Part shown: in pieces, positions 57,633-64,000 of the stretch | Numbering within the stretch: the first letter of the stretch is position 1 | How the letters are laid out: each line of letters opens with the position of its first letter | Source: Leptobrachium leishanense | Lineage: Eukaryota > Chordata > Amphibia > Anura > Megophryidae | DNA: 64,000 nt | Direction of reading: 5' to 3' | NCBI GenBank assembly: GCA_009667805.1 | Contig: CM019069.1 | Coordinates: 48,442,153-48,506,152, forward strand | Program-made: the position numbers and the translations under genes | Notes under the pieces: model-generated | Database searches by the model: none | What the model was told of the DNA's origin: nothing | Seen by the model: the letters and a program-made list of their open reading frames with translations, nothing else

Positions 57633-57633
<1 letters not shown>

Positions 57634-57972
57634 CACAGAGATCCACAGCAAAAAAAACACAGTAATGTGTGGTGTGTATTACAGAGTGCAGAACAATAAA
57701 ATTCACAGCAATGTGTATGAGCGTATCACAGAGCTCCACAGCAATAAAACTCACAGTAATGTGCGGTGTGTATGAGTGTATCACAAAGCTTCACAGCAAT
57801 AACACTCACTGCAATGTGTGGTGTGAATGATTGTATCAGAGTTCCACAGCAATAAAACTCACAGTAATGTGTGGTGTGTATGAGTGTATCACAGGCCTTC
57901 ACAGCCATAAAACTCACAGCAATATGTGGTGTGTATCTGCATATCACAGAGCTCCACAGCAATAAAACTCAA
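57633..57972. repeat. Minisatellite, about 56-bp unit, six to seven copies
   Basis: Imperfect units built from CACAGAGCTCCACAGCAATA, then ACTCACAGTAATGTGTGGTG and TGTATGAGTGTAT. Units differ by several substitutions each and small indels, so the array is old. Confidence 0.85.
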
Positions 57973-58032
57973 ACTAAACTGCAGGGCGCCAAGCTCCATG
58001 CAACATGTATTAGTACAGCTTAATATATATTA

Positions 58033-58730
58033 TGGGCCCTATTACATGCTTCACGCAAAAACGCACGCTCAACGCGTGAATTTTTGCACGAAGCGTCAAA
58101 CGTTACACGTGTAAATCAACGCTGGTATTACAATCCTCACGCATTTATTCATCCGTCGAGCAATAAAGCGCGTAAAACAGACGTGCGCAAATGTGCTCGC
58201 AGCAACGTTGCGTGCAGAAATCAGCGTGCGGACCGTTTTTTTCACCCGTTTCAGCCAATCAGAATTAAGAACCACAATTGTCTCACGTTAAGTTTTTGCG
58301 CCTGTCAAAGTCAATCTGCGCATATATGTTGCATCAATAAAAAAAACACGCACAACTTCTCAAATTTATTGTTTGGGTATGTGTAGAATGTGTAACTATA
58401 CTTTGCTTTCTTATTTTTTTTGGGCTGATGTATTTGGTTTCGGCCAGGTTGATAGAATTTGCCATTAACACCAGCTTTTAGGAGTTGGTAAAATTACAAA
58501 CTGCGCATAGATTATAATACGATCTGCATACCCGCGCACAAACGCATTTGCGCTCACAATGTTAAGTATAGGACGTGCGAAGTACAGTAAGCTCGCTCAG
58601 ATTTCGTGCGGGTTCACCCGCGGTAGACGTATACGTGCGTTTGTTCCGCTGACATTGTAATACGAAGTTCAGCGCAAGGGTTTTGCCCGTCGCATTAATG
58701 GGTTTTTGTGCGAAGAATGTAATAGGGCCC
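58033..58730. mobile_element. Family E MITE, copy 2
   Basis: Ends TGGGCCCTATTACATG and GTAATAGGGCCC with TA outside both. The same order of segments as copy 1 at 17469, including GCTGGTATTACAATCC and the AGAATTAAGAACCACAATTG segment. Confidence 0.78.
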
Positions 58731-58873
58731 TACATGTATTAGTGTAGCCTGGTCGGGATCCAATGAGGCTGCTCAAGATGCGATGATGAGGCAGGACAGC
58801 AGCCACTAGCACCAATACCACCATTTTCTCACTCCGATATTTATTTTACTAACAAACTTCTCCCATCCCATTC

Positions 58874-59949
58874 TAGGCTTGTGCACCGCTTTTTTTTTTT
58901 ATTTTTTTATTTTTTTTATTTTATTTTTTCGGTTCGGTTCGATTTGTTCGGATGTTTAAACTTTTCGATCCGGCTCGTTTCGACTGATTGCTGTTTCGAT
59001 TCGGTTCGGTTCGGATCGTTTTTCGTGTACAATTTTTTTTTCGGAATATCGACCATTTTTCGGATTTTTGGGTCACTTTGCTCGTTTTTTGTATCGACTT
59101 TTCGGAAATTTCGGAAATTTTCGTTTTTTCGGAACGTCTGTTCTCCTCGTTTCAAAGTGTCTACGATAATTCTGGCGATTCTATCGTGTTTTTTTTATTA
59201 AAGATCCTTTTTTTCTTGTGAATAATTGAATATACATTTCACAACTTTATTTAATCATATTAAAATGGTATGAAAGCCAAGGAACAAAAAAAATGAACAA
59301 AACGATTTAAAAAACGCTAAACTGACCCGAATGCCACAAGAAACAAGTGATACGCATTTACAAATACAAAATTTACAGAATCAGAGATATAATCGATAAT
59401 AGTTAAATATAGAAAACATAGAAACATAGAAAAATGTCGGCAGATAAGAACCTTTCGGACCATCTAGTCTGCCCAATTACATGGATACTTTAGCTGGATT
59501 TATCTTTTGTTTAGAATGGCCTTATGCCTATCCCATGCCTGCTTAAATTCAATTACTGTTTTGGCCTCTACCACTTCTATTTCGGAAATTTTCATTTTTT
59601 CGGAACGTCTGTTCTCCTCGTTTCAAAGTGTCTACGATAGTTCTGGCGATTCTATCGTGGTTTTTTTTATTAAATAAAGATCCTTTTTTTCTTATGATAC
59701 GATGTCCAGAATTACCGAAATGGAACCGAAATCACGAATGGAACCGAAATCATGAATAGAGCAAAAATAAATTTCGATTTGACACATTTCAAGTCCATTC
59801 GAAGATTCCGAAAATATTTCGTTTCGGCTCGGAAAACTTTTCGGATCTGCCATTTTCGGATCTAAAAATTTTCGGAAAATCGGCCGGATCCGAAAACATG
59901 AATCGGGAAATTTCGTGAAAATTCAGAAATTCCGAAACGCACATCCCTA
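58874..59949. mobile_element. Non-autonomous hAT, exact TCCCATTC duplication
   Basis: Left end TAGGCTTGTGC, right end GCACATCCCTA; TCCCATTC on both sides (58866-58873, 59950-59957). The interior is full of TTCGGTTCGG and TTCGGAAATT motifs. A block of about 120 bases, from TTCGGAAATTTTCG through TTCTGGCGATTCTATCGTG, occurs at about 59102 and again at about 59573 (offset 471). The ends are related to the level-4 hAT at 48745. Confidence 0.87.
59410..59572. repeat. Dispersed repeat fragment inside the hAT
   Basis: AACATAGAAACATAGAAAAA followed by GGCAGATAAGAACC and CCATCTAGTCTGCCCAATT is a very common amphibian repeat, probably retroelement-derived. It lies between the two copies of the internal hAT duplication. 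Confidence 0.6.
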
Positions 59950-60133
59950 TCCCATTCTCATAAATGTCCATAAGTACCAGCTCTCACAGATAACATATGT
60001 CTTGTCGCACTCTTGCACCAGCTCTGCTCTGTACTATTACAATTATGTATACAGTGTGAACATAGTCCACAGCGCTGCACAATGGGTTGGACAAACGAAA
60101 CATAAAATTACAAATATGTTTAGGGTTCAGTAA

Positions 60134-60558
60134 GGCTAGGGTCAGACAAACGCATTTTTCGCGTTGTCCGTGAAAAAGTGCGTTCGAACGAATGGACGTA
60201 TTTTTTCACGGAATACGCGATAGCGGTCATACGATGCGCATTTGCGTCCGTGATTTTGTACGGATCATCAATAAAACCTTTTTTGCATCTGGACGTTATG
60301 TTGGCCGGACATTAGCAGCGTCTGACGTCTCCTAATCACGCACACATGCCGCTAGTGGACGCAGCGCACTCTGTACGTCAGTACTAGCGGTATCACGTTC
60401 TCGAAGAATGCGTTTGTGTGCCGCTTGCGTTGCGCGCCCGCACTTTTGTGCGGCTGTACTTCGTATATTGCCCGTCATTGCCCGTCATTTGCTGCTACTA
60501 CGGCCGTGATTAAGTGCGGCTGCACGCGCGTTCGCACTGCGTTAGTCTGACCCTAGCC
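60134..60558. mobile_element. Family C MITE, copy 6 (inverted)
   Basis: Ends GGCTAGGGTCAGAC and GTCTGACCCTAGCC, flanked by TAA and TAT. Interior well conserved with copies 2 and 5. Confidence 0.85.
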
Positions 60559-61089
60559 TATGCTGTACCTAGCAATGTGTAACTTTTATGGTTCCAAGTC
60601 CTTCTTTTTGGTGGCTCTGTGTAATAAAAAAGTATTGCAGTTTGCTGGTGATTTGGGCTTTCTGTGCTAAGGGGTAGAGAATAAAGGGTGTTATATACAT
60701 TTAAAGTTAGAAGGGATGTATTGGGACAGAAAGACTGATAAGCAGGGGATTGGTGAAGCCAAAGAAAAATCTCCATATACAGGCATAAGGCCAATAAAAG
60801 ATAATAATGGCTAGTAAATTAAGCTAAAGAAACGATCAGAGATTGCAGTAATAGATAAAACCATGAGTAGCAATGAGCAAGCAGAGATACAAAGTTAAGA
60901 GGAAAAAAAAATACAGATGCAGGAGAAACAAATAGTTGATTTGAAGAGATGATCCAAAGAATTCTTATGTAGTACCTGGATTCTTATGGCTGCACAGGAA
61001 AAGGTATTGCAGTTCCCAATTGCCCACGAAGGACCCATGTGCAAAATGAAGCATTCAGCTATAGCTTCTTATATATATAACAGTTACAA
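60559..61089. other. Unassigned sequence
   Basis: No recognisable gene or element. Confidence 0.4.
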
Positions 61090-61560
61090 GTATTTATAAA
61101 GCGCTAACTAACAGGTTCCATGGAGTGAGCCTATAGGCTTCTCTAAAGTAATGTGTTTTCAGAGACTTTTTGGAGGACTGGAGAGACAGGGAGAGTCTAA
61201 TGTTGCGGGGAGGAAATTCCAAGGGGGCAGCTCGGGAGAAGTCCTGAAGGTGAGAGTTGGGCGTGCGGGTACGGGGAGCTGATAGCATCAGATCATTGAC
61301 CGAGAGAAGTGGTCTGGACGGGATGTACCTGCTGATAAGGGAGGAGATGTAGGCAGTGGCGCGGTCATGGAGAGCTTTGTATGTGAGCACCAGTATATTG
61401 AATGGATTCTAAAGGAAACCGGGGGCCATTGTAGAGATTGACAGAGGGGTGAGGTGTGAAAGGTGTGGGAGGTGAGGTGGATGAGCCTGGCACAGGCGTT
61501 CATTACAGACTGCAGAGGGAGAATCTGGGATCTCTTAAGGTTTAGACCTATTGACCTATT
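61090..61560 (-). pseudogene. LINE (L2/CR1-like) reverse transcriptase C-terminus, decayed
   Basis: On the reverse strand, LQSVMNACARLI (upstream frame) and then, after a frameshift near 61390, LTYKALHDRATAYISSLISR and SRAAPLEFPPRN follow the order of L2/CR1-type C-termini (NACARL, TYKALH, APLWN). It ends with SLQSSKKSLKTHYF. No catalytic part remains. It is a different LINE lineage from the one at 40940, without the CAGGACATACTTG tail. Confidence 0.7.
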
Positions 61561-62165
61561 GATGTCATTACCATTAAACTCTGTGCATGTTCTTCTTACC
61601 TGGGTGGAGCTGATACAAACAAACTTTAACACTTCCAACATTAAAGTGAGTAATATTCCTAACGTGTGGCTCATCAAAGCCCAGGGGGCAGCACAACTGC
61701 AAAGATCTCAGGATACAAACATACTTGAGCAATTCCAGAAGGAAAAATGCAGTAAAAACAGTGCTATCACTTGCTTTAACAAAAATGCCTAGTTTTGACA
61801 GGAGACCAAACTTTCCTGTTGCTTCGGTAGAGTGCAAGAAGCATGTGTTTCTCACCAGAAAGAATAAAACTATGAAGGATAATGTTGAGGTCTCTGTTCT
61901 GCATATCGTGCGTCCGCTTTGCTGTGTAAGATAAGAGGCAGCCTTCACTTTTTGCACATTGCTGAAGAACATTTATTGTGGGATTTGGGGACCTCTAGTG
62001 TTTGTAATAGCATGTTGTACACTAACCTAACAAACTGCATTTTTAAATGGAAAGATAAATTCAACCTTTAAATCTTGCACTGCGGGAAATGATCAGCAAC
62101 TCTACACGGACCCAGAACTTTAAAATGTAGATGAAAAAGCCATACACAAATATACAGGGTTCATA
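61561..62165. other. Unassigned sequence
   Basis: No recognisable gene or element. Confidence 0.4.
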
Positions 62166-62650
62166 CACTGCTCGGCCAATGAAAAACTCACACACTCTAA
62201 CATTTCATTGGAGCGCCTTTTGCTTTGATTACTGCACGCATTCGCCGTGGCATCGTTTCGAGAAGCTCATGCAATGTCGCAACATTTATTTCCATTCAGA
62301 GTTGCATTAATTTGCGGCCAAGATCTTGTATTGATGATGGGAGAGTCGCAGCGCTGCGTAAAGTCTTCTCCAGCACATTATCACATAGATTCTCAATGGG
62401 GACAAGGTCTGGACTGTGCGGTGGCCAATCCATGTGTGAAAATGATGTCTCATGCTCCCTGAACCACTCTTGCACAATTCGAGCCCCGCTGTGCCATTAG
62501 GGAAGAAAAAACCGATTGATGGAAAAACCTGCTCATTCAGTATATTCAGGGAGTCACATGACCTATTTTTTTGCAGCTGAAACATATTAATCACTGCAGT
62601 AATTATCCAATGGAAGGCTCACACCTATTGGCTTAGGTAAGTCCAGGTGG
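62166..62650 (-). pseudogene. Tc1/mariner-type transposase remnant
   Basis: Read on the reverse strand, 62430-62207 contains PIENL-type codons after a Ser-Pro-Asp-Leu stretch (the third acidic catalytic residue), then [14 protein letters not shown] and a C-terminus with TMPRRMRAVIKAKGAP, the pattern of Tc1/mariner transposases. Stops and shifts interrupt it. The presumed 3' end, CACTGCTCGGCCAATGAAA after TA, is at 62166. Confidence 0.7.
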
Positions 62651-63445
62651 TGACTTTTTTCTTTATCCAGGCAGTTAAACACAAAAGAAGAAAAACCAAG
62701 GTTTGATCAGACTTCATTGCATAATATGTATTTTATAACAGTGAAGTAAATTATTATTGATGGGGGTAATGCTTGTCCAGTGATAAAGTAATATGAAGTG
62801 TGGGTGGAATACCTGCCTCCAGAAAATCCATTAACTCCAATTCTATGATCATTCAGCACACACCCTGACAGATCGTCAAGATATTCATGTCCTCCTCACA
62901 CTATATCGATATATCTTTTTATTATAAAATAATTCCCCCTTAGAATTGACTCTCTTGCTACTCCTCTGTATACTACGACAAAGCAGATCGAAGCTCGGTC
63001 CCATGAATGGACCTTTCTGATAAGCTAAATGTTACATCACTTGGCAAGGTTATGAATTATGACAACAGTACAGAACTATAAGAGAAAATATTGCATTTAA
63101 TAATTAAAATTGCAAATGTATGTCGTTAACGAATGTGCGCGTTAAGCAATGATTCATAATAGGGTTGATAATTAAATGCTGAGATTCATGCTATGTGTAT
63201 TTAGCTTCATGTTTGCAAGACAAAATTTATGTCGTATGTCCCATGAGGCAACATTGTAAATCTTTCAAAAGAATGGGTACAGCGCACTCCAATCTCTGTC
63301 AAAGTCTCTGTGTTCAGATGCATGTTCGCATATTCTCCATGGAATGTTCAGACATAGAATAAATAAATGAGAAAAAACAATCGGTGCAGTACGTTTCACT
63401 GGTTCTCAATATATAGGTCTCAAAATTGTAAACTTACAAAGAGCC
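62651..63445. other. Unassigned sequence
   Basis: AT-rich, no recognisable gene or element. Confidence 0.4.
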
Positions 63446-64000
63446 CAGGTACTGGCTCTAGTATTATTCGCCTTCTAGGTATTTTTTCTTCTTTTACAGG
63501 CACCTATACAACCTGTTAGGATATTCTTTCTCCAGATGTTCCATATACAAGGGAAACATAAAACAGAGGGAGAATCCCCTAGTGTAAATCCACAACAAAT
63601 ACTTATTATATGTACAAAGCAAGGGCCAAGGGCTTACTCACTCAGAGGAGAACGTCCAGGCTCTTGGGGTATCCCCAAATTAATTTTTGGGAAACAATTC
63701 ACAAAAACCACTCCAAGCGCAAAGAAGCAGGAATGGCAGGATTCAAAAAGCGTATTTATTAAAATAAAATAAAATTCCAGAACGCGTTTGGACGGAGCAC
63801 CGTCTTCATCCGCCGGTAAAACAGGTTGCTTTGCACATATAAGAAGTATTTGTTGTGGAATTACACTAGGGGACTCTCCCTCTGGTTTATGTTTCCCTTG
63901 TATATGGAACATCTCGAGAAAATATCCTAACAGGTTGTATAGATGCCTGTAAAAGAAGAAAAAATACCTAGAAGGCGAATAATACTAGAGCCGGTACCTG
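63446..64000. repeat. Inverted terminal repeats of a Penelope-like element, running off the window
   Basis: 63446-63622 and 63826-64000 are inverted copies with about 90% agreement by eye (for example GTTCCATATACAAGGGAAAC and its complement). They flank about 200 bases. Inverted or partly inverted terminal repeats are a known arrangement in Penelope-like elements, and a hammerhead-like motif lies between them. The right arm reaches the end of the window. Confidence 0.65.
63777..63816 (-). ncRNA. Decayed hammerhead-like motif
   Basis: Reverse strand: CGGATGA in place of the conserved core (one change at U4), a perfect GACGG/CCGTC stem II with a TGCT loop, then CAAAC in place of GAAAC, and a short ACGCGT stem III ending in GTT. 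CCGG and CTGG could pair as stem I with one G-T pair. Two conserved bases are changed, so it is probably inactive. Confidence 0.5.

Noticed and set aside
58881..59201. 106-codon Phe/Ser-rich open frame
   Set aside because: It is produced by the TTTTTT and TTCGG repeats inside the hAT element.

Overview
The window reads as transposon-packed, intergenic vertebrate DNA, most likely from a frog (anuran amphibian). I find no host exon, tRNA, rRNA or bacterial-style gene. The amphibian assignment is an inference from the mixture: Ty3/gypsy elements, Penelope-like elements with GIY-YIG endonuclease, Tc1 elements, TTAA-flanked elements of the T2/Kolobok kind known from Xenopus, CpG-rich MITE families, and a tRNA-type SINE paired with an L2/CR1-like LINE. 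The species cannot be told from this sequence.

Layout. 1-5.4 kb: a MITE (family A), a Tc1 N-terminal fragment, then a 3.07-kb non-autonomous hAT element (2330-5399, 8-bp target duplication CTCCTCCT) made largely of two minisatellites plus a GC-rich palindrome. 6.0-10.15 kb: a gypsy 5' LTR with gag-pol, broken by several frameshifts and a stop and cut off in integrase. 10.27-13.1 kb: a 5'-truncated Penelope-like element with an open RT/GIY-YIG frame and a well-formed hammerhead-ribozyme fold downstream. 14-22 kb: MITE families A, B, C and E, a decayed Tc1, and a SINE interrupted by a family-C MITE. 23-38.97 kb: three solo LTRs with exact target duplications, a reverse-strand Penelope C-terminus, a second hAT-like element carrying a related minisatellite, and two near-identical family-A copies in inverted orientation. 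39.2-40.1 kb: a long tandem array. 40.9-44.2 kb: LINE C-terminus, a Tc1 remnant split by a TTAA element, more MITEs. 46.5-51.3 kb: a hAT inside family B, and a nest of transposons five levels deep. 55.36-56.97 kb: a Tc1 element with an uninterrupted 340-residue DD34E transposase. 57.2 kb: a long near-perfect palindrome. 58-64 kb: family E, another hAT, family C, LINE and Tc1 remnants, and an inverted Penelope terminal repeat that runs off the end of the window.

The only frame that looks as if it could still make a complete working protein is the Tc1 transposase. Most non-autonomous elements were delimited here by reading their ends and target duplications directly (8 bp for hAT, TAA for families A and C, TTAA for T2/piggyBac-like, TA for Tc1 and family D, 4-5 bp for LTRs). 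The most interesting items are the hammerhead ribozyme and its decayed relatives, the shared minisatellite-plus-palindrome module in two hAT elements with different ends, the five-level nest whose order can be deduced from target duplications and an internal empty site, and the intact Tc1.
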